A stretch of 64,000 nt of DNA from Pestalotiopsis fici W106-1 (lineage: Eukaryota > Ascomycota > Sordariomycetes > Amphisphaeriales > Sporocadaceae), in contig NW_006917096.1 in the NCBI RefSeq assembly GCF_000516985.1, positions 434,001 to 498,000 of the forward strand. The letters are read 5' to 3'. A program made the position numbers and the translations under genes. Position 1 is the stretch's first letter, and the number at the start of each line of letters is the position of its first letter. Below, one piece after another: positions 10,801-21,254 of the stretch. The notes below the pieces were generated by a model. It was given only the letters and a program-made list of their open reading frames with translations. It was not told the origin of the DNA and ran no database searches.

Positions 10801-11877
10801 TTAGCCCATCAATACAGCACCAGCAATAGTGCCCTCCTTTCGCATCTGCTTGAGATCCAGATGCCTTAGCCTTGCCTCTTCCAACTTTTGCTCCGCTTCC
10901 GGGTTTCTCTCGAGTGTTATCCTTCTAACCTTGTCGATGAAAGACTGCACTGGAGGGTCCTTCTTGATAGCGTCTGACAACTGGACGAGGCAGCCCTTGG
11001 GGCCGGCTACGTGACCCTTGATTACCACGACGCCCATCTCATTGTCCACCTTCAACACCTTGAGGTTCTGCATCGTTACCCGCTCGCCACCCATGCGACC
11101 CGGCATCTTCTTGCCCGGGTGCACACGGGAACCACCGCCCTGACTCGGACCCGTCGTACCGATTGTTCTGTGGTTCTTGGAGTTACCGTGCGAAGCCTCC
11201 TGACCGGCGAAACCGTGCCTCTTCATACCACCGGCGAAACCCATACCCCTCGAGTTGCTCCGGGCGTCGACAAACTGTCCAAGCTTGAACCAGTCGGGCT
11301 GCAGCTGCACACCGACGGGCAGCAGGCCGTCGCGGTCGCGGACCTTGAACTCGGCGAGGTGGCGCTTGGGCGCCAGACCCTTGGCCTCGTAGTATCCCAG
11401 CATGGGGGCAGTCTCGTTGCCGGGCCGCTTGAGGCCGGAGCCGAGCTGGACGGCCCAGTAGCCGTTGCTGGCGCGGGTCTTGTTGGCGACAACCTCGACC
11501 TGGTCCATCTGCAGAACGGTGCAAGGGATGCGGCGGCCGGCCACGTACATGGCCGAGACGCCCTTTTTGACGGCCAGCACACCCGTGCGCAGCGGCGTCG
11601 TGGCTCTCTTGCGCTCCAGCGCCGCGGCGGGTCCCGCCGTGGGCGCCGGCAGGCCCGACGAGACCTGGTTGAATCGCGTTGGCTTGTCCTGCTTTGGCCG
11701 CGTCGACCAGCCGTACTTGACGCCTCGCCGGGCGGTCCGGGGCAATAGCGCGCTGCCGCTTTGAGTAATGAGGATTCTCGAGGATGCCGCCGTCGTCGAG
11801 ATGAGGCCGGTGGTGCAGGGCGACAGCAGGTGTGTCGGGAGGGCGGCTGCCCAGCGGGCTGGCATCCTGGGCGCCAT
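10801..11877 (-). CDS. MRPL9: Mitochondrial large-subunit ribosomal protein uL3m
   Basis: An intronless ORF of 358 residues, a component of the 54S mitoribosomal subunit near the peptidyl-transferase centre. Residues 1-50 form a typical Arg/Ser/Ala presequence. The body carries L3 family signatures: TGVLAVKKGVSAMY, the central extension GGMKRHGFAGQEASHG, and SRVHPGKKMPGRMGG, followed by the fungal C-terminal extension (VRRITLERNPEAEQ). The length fits the yeast MRPL9 family with its extra tail. It diverges from JLP2 across a 461-bp promoter region. No defects are seen. Long opposite-strand ORFs over this gene are frame shadows of its GC-rich codons. Confidence 0.95.
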   Translation of the reverse strand: MAPRMPARWAAALPTHLLSPCTTGLISTTAASSRILITQSGSALLPRTARRGVKYGWSTRPKQDKPTRFNQVSSGLPAPTAGPAAALERKRATTPLRTGVLAVKKGVSAMYVAGRRIPCTVLQMDQVEVVANKTRASNGYWAVQLGSGLKRPGNETAPMLGYYEAKGLAPKRHLAEFKVRDRDGLLPVGVQLQPDWFKLGQFVDARSNSRGMGFAGGMKRHGFAGQEASHGNSKNHRTIGTTGPSQGGGSRVHPGKKMPGRMGGERVTMQNLKVLKVDNEMGVVVIKGHVAGPKGCLVQLSDAIKKDPPVQSFIDKVRRITLERNPEAEQKLEEARLRHLDLKQMRKEGTIAGAVLMG

Positions 11878-12338
11878 TTGCTTCGCTGGGAGCTGAGGTT
11901 GTTGCTACTAGGTCTTTTGTTTCTACTCGTTCGCAAAAGATGAATCGATGAACGCGTTCAATCGGAGCTTTGGTGAACGGGTTGTCGTCGAGGCAATTGT
12001 CGCAATTGGGCCCGTGGAACCTGGGGCTGTCGAGCTGCTTCTTCTTCTCTCCTATGGTAGATTGAAGCTTTCCATTGAGGTTCGATATCGAAAAAATGCG
12101 CCGGGCCGTCAGCAAGCTCAAGTGCTTCCTGCCAGTTGCTAGTGCCGGATTTTCGGCTGGCGGGCCGCGACGGTCTTGCTGCCAATTATCAGGCTGCGGA
12201 TTGGATGCAATCTTTGGGAATTAATTATCCTGCAGTTCCTTCCATGCAGACCAGCTTTTTTATAATTGACATCTTGGCAAGAATATTTCATATCGAACAA
12301 ACTTCGTTGCAAGTGAATCCGGATCGGTGATTGGCGAC
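11878..12338. other. Divergent promoter region of MRPL9 and JLP2
   Basis: A 461-bp spacer between head-to-head genes. No additional gene, repeat or RNA is recognised. Confidence 0.6.
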
Positions 12339-13369
12339 ATGGTTTACTACTTTACCTCGACTGTGGTCTCCCCGTCCGCTTTTGTCTATGTCGGCAAGGA
12401 CAAATTCGAGAGTACGCAGGAAAACACCTTGTTGAGCCTCTGGGTATAGGACGAGCCGCTACTAATACCTTTCTTCTATAGATGAGGATCTGATCAAGTA
12501 TGGCTGGGAGCAAGATGTTTGGTAAGAGTTTGAACATTTTCAGCATCGTTACTTTTTCTTCTATCAATGCTTCTATTTCTACTCTGGATCAGCAAGACTA
12601 ACAGTCACTCTAAGGGTATGAGAACAAATCCTTCATTGGCCAGTTTTTACCTATAAAAACTGTAACCTGCTATAATAATACTCTTCCATTATTCTTCGGG
12701 ATCCTTACCATGAGTCTTTTTATTTTCGCAGTTCCACGCCGACAAGCTCTCATCGGCACACATCTACCTGCGGATGCCGAACGCAGAGGACTCGTGGGAG
12801 GCCATTCCCGAGGCGCTGGTGACGGACCTGGCGCAGCTCACCAAGGCCAACAGCATCGAGGGCAACAAAAAGGACAATGTGACCATCATCTACACGCCGT
12901 GGTCCAACCTGAAAAAGGACGGCTCCATGGCCGTCGGCCAGGTCTCGTTCAAGGACCCCCGCAAGGTCAAGCGCGTCCTCGTGGCCACGCGCGAGAACGC
13001 CATTATCAACCGCCTCAACAAGACCAAGGTTGAGAAGCAGCCTGATTTCATGCAGGAGCGCGAGGATATGCTAAAGGAGCGCAGGCGCAAGGACATGGCT
13101 GCCGTACAGGTTAGGGTGAGTTCTACTTTTTCATATATCCATGTATTTCGTGCTTGAAAAAACACAAACCTTTTCATTTAAACCAATCGAAAACATACGA
13201 CTAGTGCTAATATCGGTTACAGAAGAAGGAAGAGCAGCGCGTGGCCAAGGAGAGAGCCGAGAAGAAGTATCAAAAGGACCACGCCTATGATGATCTCTTC
13301 TCGGCAGACAATGTTGCAGCCTCTAGCAATCAGGATGTCGGATCGGATTGGGAGGATGATTTCATGTGA
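12339..13369 (+). CDS. JLP2: CCDC25/Jlp2 family protein (NFACT-R domain)
   Basis: Exons 12339-12411, 12482-12521, 12615 (one base), 12732-13115 and 13223-13369 give 214 residues, close to the usual length of about 208. The N-terminus MVYYFTSTVV, then VGKDKFENEDLIKYGW, DVWFHADKLSSAHIYLR and the C-terminal KKEEQR helix define the NFACT-R/DUF814 family. The region 130-190 is a Lys/Arg/Glu-rich coiled coil and the tail is acidic. Family knowledge: the domain is related to the RNA-binding part of NEMF/Rqc2, and the yeast role is undefined. The Trp of DVWFH requires one G between the TG ending exon 2 and the TTC starting the next large exon. The only canonical solution is a 1-nt exon at 12615. The alternatives are a non-canonical splice site or a sequencing error. 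Confidence 0.88.
12615..12615 (+). other. Predicted single-nucleotide exon of JLP2
   Basis: The base G is flanked by an acceptor TAAG (12611-12614, branch GACTAAC at 12596-12602) and a donor GTATGA (12616-12621). It supplies the third base of a conserved Trp codon. The flanking introns are 12522-12614 (93 nt) and 12616-12731 (116 nt). Confidence 0.6.
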
Positions 13370-13568
13370 AAGAAAAGTCTGGTATTTTCCATCAAAGCGT
13401 CCAAACGTCGACTTGATCGTCGAGATGGGCGTTTGGAAGAGATCATCATGATAATAATACAGTAAAATGCAAATCCTACCATCAAATGCGTGTCCCGAGC
13501 GGCAGTCTCTCGCATTCTTGGTCATTAGAACCCGTATCTCTCCCTAATCTCAGATGAATATCATTGCT

Positions 13569-14465
13569 CTACACTCCCGGCCCTCTTCCACCAATGCCAC
13601 TTCCCATGGCATTGACATTGGTACCCTTGATGCGGTGATCACTAGGGTTGGGCGCAGCCTCATAGGTAATGTTGATGGGGGCGCGGCCAAGCTGCATCCA
13701 CTCGCCCTTGAAGCCCAGGTAACTGAGACGAGTAACCTCGTCGTCGTCGTCATCATTGCCAAAGTTGTCCTCAAAGAACAACGTCAGGCTCTGCACTTTG
13801 CCAAACAGGGCGCGCCGGACCGGAAGCTCTTGCACGTCCGAGGTCTGTGACAGCTCAAATTCCTGCGTCGGCGCCAGCTCCGAGGCCGTCTCAAAGTCCA
13901 GATCCCGCCGGTTCACAAAGACCTTGAGCGTTCGAGGGGCCGAGGCTGATGGCGATGAGCGCAGGAGGATAGAGTGTAGCTTTACCTGGCCTGTGAATCT
14001 GTTTATTTTGTGGTTTTAGTGACCTTGAAAACTTGTAGAAACTAGAAACCAAGGCCCTAGTATTGAGTATTGAGATTATATTCTAGGTCATGGGCTTGCC
14101 CTAGATGAAATGCATTCCAGAAATTACTTCAAAGACTTGACTTTTCCACCCCACGAAAACCTACACAAAAGGATGGAGAATAAAAGAAATAAATAAACTC
14201 ACGGTACGCTCATAATAATTTGCTCATCGGCATCGCTCTCGAGCTCAGGTTGCTCCTGCGTGCGCTCCGCCCACGTCTTCTTGACAATGGCGCGGCCCGA
14301 GTCATCGACGGCCTCGTTCATGGTGTTGATGCCGTCAAAATCTATGTGCTGGTAGAGGCTGTACTGCAGGGCCGGTGTAATGTCGTCCGAGTGGTCGTGC
14401 ACATGGTCGTGGCCATCGTGGCCGCCGTGTGAGTGCTGGTGTTCGTCGTGGCAGTGGGTGGACAT
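13569..14465 (-). CDS. PITH-domain protein (PITHD1-like)
   Basis: Exons 14203-14465 and 13569-13998 (minus strand) give 230 residues. The first 30 residues are strikingly His/Asp-rich (HCHDEHQHSHGGHDGHDH), a possible metal-binding patch. The PITH (DUF1000) domain follows: SLYQHIDFDGINTMNE, then FTGQVKLHSILLRSS, KVFVNRRDLDF, VQSLTLFFEDNFG and the C-terminal LSYLGFKGEW and APINITYEAAPNPSDH. Family knowledge: PITH is the proteasome-interacting domain of thioredoxin-like TXNL1, and stand-alone PITHD1 proteins have been linked to proteasomes. The intron (13999-14202, 204 nt) is longer than most in this window. No thioredoxin domain is attached. It is convergent with JLP2. Confidence 0.92.
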
Positions 14466-15249
14466 TTTTCTATCCTTTGCTTGGATGAGTTTATCTACTC
14501 TTCTACTTACTCATGTGTGTGAAGGTGAATGACGAAGATATCAACAAGAAAACGCTCCTCCAGAAGTGTATGAGATAGATGTCTTTTTATGACTGAACTA
14601 GTCTGCTTTTTATTTCTTTGGTTGGTATGTTTTTAGTTCAGAGTAATAAGTAGGTGCGGTCGGTACAGAGGTGGCCAACCAGGTTGGAGCTTGGAGGCAG
14701 TCCCGGTAGCTATGACCGGCCGAATGTGGGACGGGTCAAGCTACATGACAAACACTTCAGTTACCAAAGGGAATCCCGCCCACGCTCAGTCAGCCAACAA
14801 ACAACCTTTGAGATTGGGCAAGCAATTGCAGTGACCAAGAGTACAGAACACTTATATAAGCAAACATTTTTTCATGTACCTTCATCTCTGTAAGCCGATT
14901 TCTTCCAACCGACCTATGCCAGTGTTCACTGTTGACCAGACTTAGAGAGGGTGTACCTGAAGTGCATGCTTATATGAATATTGTAGTCCGCACTGAAGGC
15001 GTTCAATATTGCGTCTCAGCAAGCAACCGAAGCAATCAACACCAACATAAGTATTTCTTGCACGACCCTTTGTGCACCGTTCTAGATTTTGAATATGCCA
15101 CAATGTGTCATAACTTCAGGCGCCGTGCCTTTTTCTACTTTACAGGCAGGCACCTTGAATTCGCTTTCTGAAGTGATGTGGCCTCAGACATGAATATTTA
15201 CTAATATTTATCTACTATATACAATATATAATACCATGAAATATACACA
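14466..15249. other. Intergenic between the PITH gene and RRN6
   Basis: Upstream region of the PITH gene and 3' flank of RRN6. ORFs of about 79 codons have no recognised content. Nothing else is seen. Confidence 0.55.
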
Positions 15250-18200
15250 CTAGAAACCACCCTTGCGCTTTGGCTTCTTCTTTGGCCTCTCCATGGATCG
15301 TCCACCAAAAGCGCCAGCCGTCGGTTGAGACATGGCAACAGCCGGTGTGGACGATAAGAAGCGCGGCTGCGAGGAAAAATCGGTCATGGGCTGACTGACT
15401 TGAGTGGAAAACCCAGTCCTGGTGACTGGCTGGGTTGATGGTAGCAGATTGTGCTCTTCTTGCAACCGGAAAAGAGTCTCGGCTCGTTTGCGCTTACGTG
15501 CTTCCCGAGCTTCTTGCTTGGCTCTTCTGCGCATTCCTTCCGTGATCTCCGTGTTATTGTCGACATTGAAAAAGGTACTCGATGGGTCTCCGCCTACATC
15601 CCAGGGCGTGGGAAGTCGTAGCCTCTGAGTTCCAACATCTCCGGAATTCGTAAGAGCTCGAATCAGGCCAATCCCTTCATTACCAGTTCTAGCAGTCTCA
15701 GTCACGGTAGAGCCAATGATAGAAGTTGGCGTGGAAGCGCGACTGCTGGCTTGGCTCCCGGGGGCAAAACTAGAGGACCGAAAGGCTGAGCTGTAGTTGT
15801 CCTGGCCATCAACGAGCGTATTATCTGACATGAGCGGGGGTGATGAGCGAATATCGGCTGTCTGACTTTTGATGGGCTCTAGTATGTCTGGTTCAAGGTA
15901 CGTCATGCCAGTACGAGCCAGGTATAGTTCGCAAGCAATTCGGCACAGTACTATAAAATTGAGCCCGTTGGTGTCATCTGAAGCAAGCTCCAAAGGATCA
16001 GCCCCTAGAGTGATTCTCACAAGGGTGCAGAACAGCTCTTCTAGCGTTCTGTCACTGCTAAAGAAGCGCAGTGGTCTGTCGAGCAGAGAAATCTGTAAAC
16101 TCGGATCGACTTGTCGGAATTGGTCAATCTCGGCCTCCCATTCCCGACTTGCTTCCTTATAGTCTTCGGGAACGCGGAAATCCTTTACAATATCCGATCT
16201 GCAAGAGACTTAGTGAAAAAACCGCGAGCCATTGATCCAGTTGACTTACAATGCGACTCTTGCCAGAGTTCTTGTTTCCATGGCTTCTTGGACCAAAATG
16301 AAGACTGGATCAAATGGAGCTTCTCCAAAACCATCCAGTGCTTCTACATCCTCGGTGCCTTCAGCCCAGAGTTTCGCCAGCATTTCAGAGAACGCAGCGT
16401 GGACGGGTTGTATCATTCGTCGAACCATCGCAGGTTTCCAGGTTCTCCGAGCAGCTCTCTTTGCCGTAACGCTATTATCACCTCTGTACCGAAAAACTGC
16501 GATGCTGTCGGCAAGTATAAAACGCGTGCTTAGATAACGCACGGCCCGTTGACGTTCAATGTCTTGACGCGAAAGTCTGTCAAGTTTGGTCGCTTTACCT
16601 AATTCTTTGGCAGAAGCGTCCGTGTAGTCAACTTCAGGCACGCGTTGGACTGTCATCGTCTTCTGGTCCCATTTATTCGTTGTGCTCACGCCGAGGCAGT
16701 AGCTCAGACTGAGATCCGCCCTGAATGAGAACATTTGGAAGTAACATGTATTGCTGCTTGATTTCATAGGCGCGATATTACCCGCAATTGACTGTTCGTT
16801 GGAATGCGAAATCCTACTCAAAGCAAATGTCTGCAACCCTCCGCCGTGAAAGCTTGGTCGAACGTCTTGAGTGACAAGGTATCCGTGGTGACAAGAGATT
16901 GTGCCGGCCGGCTCCCTGGGGAATCTGATGCTAAAGACGTCCTGCCAATTGCTGTGTTCTGAGTAGAGCACGACAAGGGCGTTTCTGTCCGGCTTTGACA
17001 AAGGTTCAGAGGTTATCATCAGCTTCAGCTTCTTGTCAAGCTTACTCCTCAAATGCGGGAACGAGTGGATTATTGAGGCTTCTTCGGCGATGGCTTGACT
17101 TGTGGGATCATTCGAGGCGTTGACCGTGACCACAAAAATTCGAGAGGTCGTGGCAACGTAGAAGTATCGCCGGTCCTGGGGATCTACTTGCACGTCAAGG
17201 ATCGCGTCTTTGCTGGAATCGGAAAAGAATTGTACGTCTGGCAAAAACTCATTCTTCTCTAAATTCATCAACCGTAGCGATTTCTGATTGCAAAGAAGCA
17301 AAATTGACGAACGTTCAAGAGGAGGAAATTTGGACGTTGATTGGAATGCAGATGCATCGTCATCTGCATAATCTTCATAGTTGGGATCCGGACCACCCAC
17401 CCAGAAGATTCGATGCCACTGGGGCAGAGTAGTTGGCACGACGGATGGTCGCGGATGAATACCGGCGCGAATGTTACCACAGACACTGAGACGCGTCCGT
17501 GGATGCTTGTAGGTCCGATTGCGGGTTCCTGATATATCCCAGACTGTCCACTCGCCACCTTCATCGATTATGGCAAGCTGAGGCCGCTTTGATTTGATTC
17601 CTGGGTTGAAAGCCGCATCGCAATGAGGATTGCAACCGGTATCGCGGTACGATATTTTGAAAAGTAAGTTGGGGGCAATATGCGAGGGATACTGCGGACC
17701 GGTTCCGGAGAATGTCTCTGAGACGACGGGGACTCGTTGATATTCGGGGCGGAATACAGATGTGACAGATTCCCTTTGTACGACCACCCATCGGACCGGC
17801 TCGAATCTCTTGGTATTCACAACAGTTTGAATGCGACGAATCGTCCCTACATCCTTGCTCCAGAGAGTTTCCTGGTACTTGTCCGGCTCTAGGAGTGAAC
17901 CGACCGTGCCGTTGGAATCGAGGTGCCATTGTTTTGCTGCAGGACGGGTGAACCGCAGAACATCTCCAGCAGAGCCTGTGGCCATAGCAATGAGTGGTAC
18001 ACCAACAGGCTTTTGGCCATTAATGGTATCTGTCATCTCGCCAATGGCAAACTGAGTCAGTTCCCATGGTGGCATATGGGGCCTGTTGCTCGAAGGACTT
18101 TCATCAGCCAAGATATCTCGAAGCTCGTCGTTTCCGAGTGCAGCTTCTGGATGGTTTTTCAAGAGCCATTGTTTCTGCCTTCGGTTCTCGTGCCAAGTGC

Positions 18201-18469
18201 CTTGCGGAATGACCGGTGGTACTGTATGAAATGTAGAGGCAGGCCACTCCTGATGAGATCCCAGCTCTCTGATTTGAGGTTCTAGATATCTTAGTCACCG
18301 GCATGTTCAAAAGAGTAAAATTGGGGAGACTCATAGTGTACTTACCGTTGGCCTCGTGCTTTCGTACGCTCAGCCAACCCTGATCTTCCGCCTGTCGCAC
18401 ATCCAAGGGATGGTACTCAAGACGTCCTGGGTTGCCGATAAGTGATTCATTGTAGCGCCTGTCAGCCAT
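15250..18469 (-). CDS. RRN6: RNA polymerase I initiation factor Rrn6-like
   Basis: Exons 18346-18469, 16250-18281 and 15250-16198 (minus strand) give 1034 residues in frame. Rrn6 is a core-factor subunit that recruits Pol I to the rDNA promoter in the nucleolus. The N-terminal part matches the fungal pattern: short exon 1 (MADRRYNESLIGNPGRLEYH), then a WD/beta-propeller-like middle (for example QLAIIDEGGEWTVWDISG, HRIFWVGG) and a helical part. The C-terminal 200 residues are Ser/Thr-rich and end in a basic nuclear-type tail (RPKKKPKRKGGF). Family knowledge: Rrn6 works with Rrn7 and Rrn11. Sequence divergence in this family is high, so the call rests on overall pattern and tail rather than a catalytic motif. 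The divergent neighbour is SPC25. Confidence 0.82.
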
Positions 18470-19013
18470 CCGGCAGACGGCTCAACTCAAATTTCGTCTG
18501 CACAGTCACTTCTTCACTGAGCTGGTTCATAGTCGACAGCCCAAGCTGGCCTGTGAATCGATTTTCACGGCAGTGTAAGAAGGAAAAAAGCGACAGCAGA
18601 CCGAAAAGCTGCACGGTTCCCTTCGCATTATTTAAAAGAGTGGGAAAAAAGAAAAAAGAAAAAGCGTGCACGACGTTTTTTAAGAGCCGAGTCCATACTC
18701 AAGCTTGCTTCCCACTTTGTATGCGAAGTGATGTGAATGGCCCTGCAAACGGTCAGTCCCCGCCAAAAAGTTGTAGGTCGTTTATCTTATCTTAGCGCCA
18801 CTGCCCACCATGGGACCTAGCAACGGCCAGCGCGAGTAAACAAAGTCGCAGCACATCTCAGCGCGGAGTATCCGTGGACCTTCATGCACCATACATACAT
18901 CATCAACTTGGACCCTGCAGCGCATTCACAATCGCCGATTCCCATCATCATCAGAGAAAGGAACGCACCTGAAGAGGACAATCAAGACATATCATTGCTT
19001 CTAACACAGCAAC
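18470..19013. other. Divergent promoter region of RRN6 and SPC25
   Basis: A 544-bp head-to-head spacer. It has an A-rich run near 18645-18662 and no gene or RNA that I can support. Confidence 0.6.
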
Positions 19014-19865
19014 ATGGCGTCCTCATTTGAACCATCATTCTCGGCCAGTCTGAGGGGCCAGCTCCCGCTGTCCACGACCGCGCCATCCATGGCTGATTCA
19101 CTGCCCGACATCAACTTTGGTTTTGACGAACTGCGCGATCGCATGGCAAAATTCACGGCAAAATTTGACGCCTTCATTGAGCAAGGGCGCAAGCGAGTAC
19201 TGGAGGAGCGCAACCAATTCCGGATGAACATAGCAGAGCTACAGGGTTCGTCACGTCTTTCCTGGGCTGGAAATCTTCGGCTGCATCGTAGAGTTTACTA
19301 ACACATGAGGAATACAGAGGACCAGCGCATGAAGAAGAAGGACATTGAAATTCTCCAGCTCAAGACCTCGACCCACGAGCAGACGATTTCAAAGGAAGAG
19401 GCTGAGACACAGGAGATGCAGGCCGCCATCACTGCTCTTAGCCAGCAGCGCAATAAGGCCCAGGAGCACCGCGATACACTGAAGCAGCAGATCACAGAGA
19501 CGCAAAAAGAGATCGATACCAAGCTGGCGGCTCAGCGCGCGCACGCCGCCTACCTAGAGACACAGTCGCGATTCAACGTCCCTGAGCTCGACTTTTGGAT
19601 GACGAACTTGTGCCTCAAGATTGAGGGTGCCGGCCAGACCGATAGGCTCAAGTTCGTATACAGCCATGTCGACGAGAGGGATTGGGAGAGGGAGGCCTGG
19701 TTCGAGCTGTGCACGAGCTCGAGAGACTACGATGTCAGGCACTGTCGCCCAAAGCTGGAGCGGGAGAAGATTGACAAGGTCTTGGACAAGGTCAACGAGA
19801 CTAGAGAACTGAGTACTCTGCTCAAGGGCATGCGAGAATTGTTTGTTGAGGCCATGAAGGCCTAG
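19014..19865 (+). CDS. SPC25: Kinetochore Ndc80-complex subunit Spc25
   Basis: Exons 19014-19245 and 19318-19865 give 259 residues. The product is a subunit of the Ndc80 complex that links Spc24-Spc25 to the inner kinetochore. Residues 30-165 are a heptad-like coiled coil (FDELRDRMAKFTAKFDAFIEQGRKRVLEER, QRMKKKDIEILQLK, then long Gln/Glu helices). The C-terminal 95 residues form the globular RWD fold (SRFNVPELDFWMTNLCLKIEG, RLKFVYSHVDERD). The intron has a GTTCGT donor and a TTACTAAC branch point. The length is normal for fungi. It stands in tandem 434 bp ahead of MZT1, another mitotic spindle gene. Confidence 0.93.
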
Positions 19866-20299
19866 GTTTTGTGGCGCTACGTGGAAGACATGACTGGCGT
19901 TACAATGTTAGGATACCCTGTTTGATTTTTGTGATACTCTACAAGTGGACATGTAGCCAAATGCAATACTTGAGCCAAGAAATAACGAATGACGATTCAT
20001 AACAAATCTCTATATCAGCGTGAGAGTGTGCAATTAGAAGAAGAGCGACTAACCATTCAAATCTACAGTTTTGAAAAGTTGCAATCCATGCTCAGTTGAT
20101 AGATGTTTATGCTAGCACACCTGAAGCCTAATCTAGCCACAAGCACGGCCGGTAACCTCCCAACTGCCACCCCTCCACGCGCTTCCTGCTTCCCACATCC
20201 AAAGCGTGCCTGTGCAGCACAAACTACACACAGAGAAACCCGTCTGCGTACCTTGTACAGACATGCTCGAGGTTGTCCATTGATACAAAGACCGCAAAC
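19866..20299. other. Intergenic between SPC25 and MZT1
   Basis: 3' flank of SPC25 and promoter of MZT1. No motif stands out. Confidence 0.5.
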
Positions 20300-20697
20300 A
20301 TGCCACCTCCCACTTCAAAAGACCAAGGCGAGAAGCAGCAGGCCGCTCAACAAGCCGTAGACATTCTGCACGAGATCTCCACAATCCTGGTTCGTTCCGC
20401 CGCCGCGTTTACACTGCCTAACGCCCCCCCTGTAACTAGGTGTAATAGTGGCTAATGCGTGATGTATATCCAGAACTGCCAGCTGGACCGTAAACAATTA
20501 TCAATCTGCATCTCCATGATTGAAAACGGCGTCAACCCCGAGGCCCTGGCGGTAAGAAAGCACCGGCCCGTTATCTCTCGTGCTGTTCGGGTTCTCACTA
20601 ATTTCTCGGTTGGTCTCTTCAGCAAGTCGTCCAGTATCTGCGCAAGGAGGCGCAAAAGCAGAACTTCAGGCTCCGGGACCAAGAGCAGGACGCGTGA
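20300..20697 (+). CDS. MZT1: MOZART1 (gamma-tubulin complex small subunit)
   Basis: A small, easily missed gene. Exons 20300-20389, 20474-20551 and 20623-20697 (phase 0 junctions) give 80 residues. The sequence QQAVDILHEISTILNCQLD, then QLSICISMIENGVNPEALA and VVQYLRKEAQK, matches the MOZART1 signature (three short helices; human MZT1 has 82 residues). Family knowledge: Mzt1 binds the N-terminal regions of gamma-tubulin complex proteins and recruits the complex to spindle pole bodies; it is absent from S. cerevisiae. It lies in tandem with SPC25 and convergent with CUE5. No exon exceeds 90 nt, so ORF-based calling would lose it. Confidence 0.93.
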
Positions 20698-21254
20698 TGA
20701 CCTCATTTGTCTCTTGGTAAACGCAAGGACGTATTTCCTTTTCCTACAATGGTCATTGCATAGGTATACAAGGAAAGCTATACCTATTTTGAGATCTATT
20801 AGGATCAGCAGAACACTTGTCCTGGACCATCAAGAGAAATTCGGCAGTTCATTAGACGACAGGCTTTTTGTTGCGGAATGCGTTGATTCCGGTCTGACGG
20901 CCTTGACGCTTGGCATTAAGTCTGAGCCCGAAATCCCGCCATGCTAGAACCTCATGAAGAGCCAGGCATTTCTTGTCAAAGTATGGTGTGTTGACAGGCG
21001 CATTGATACGTAAAAGCATGCCTGGCCAAGTTCGTCCGGCACAGAAAATTACCCAGAGAGAGAGTAAACTCTATGGATAGATGGTCAAGGGCCGGCTAGA
21101 GACAGGTACTACGTCAAGGGTATTAGACTTGGTCGCAAAGATCCTTGAATATACATTATGAACAGCGGATCTAAATGAATGGTATCAAACGAATGGGATT
21201 TCAAGCTGCTTTGGCCTCGACTGCTTCTCGTACGGATAGTTTCTGCCGCTATGC
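20698..21254. other. Intergenic between convergent MZT1 and CUE5
   Basis: A 3'-3' spacer. No repeat, RNA or additional coding segment is recognised. Confidence 0.55.

Noticed and set aside
11183..12121. Long antisense-frame ORFs (237-312 codons) over MRPL9
   Set aside because: Alternative frames of a GC-rich coding region; only the uL3m frame has conserved motifs.
12544..12547. Alternative 4-nt exon for JLP2
   Set aside because: It would keep the frame but needs a 22-nt upstream intron and replaces the conserved Trp by Cys-Ile.
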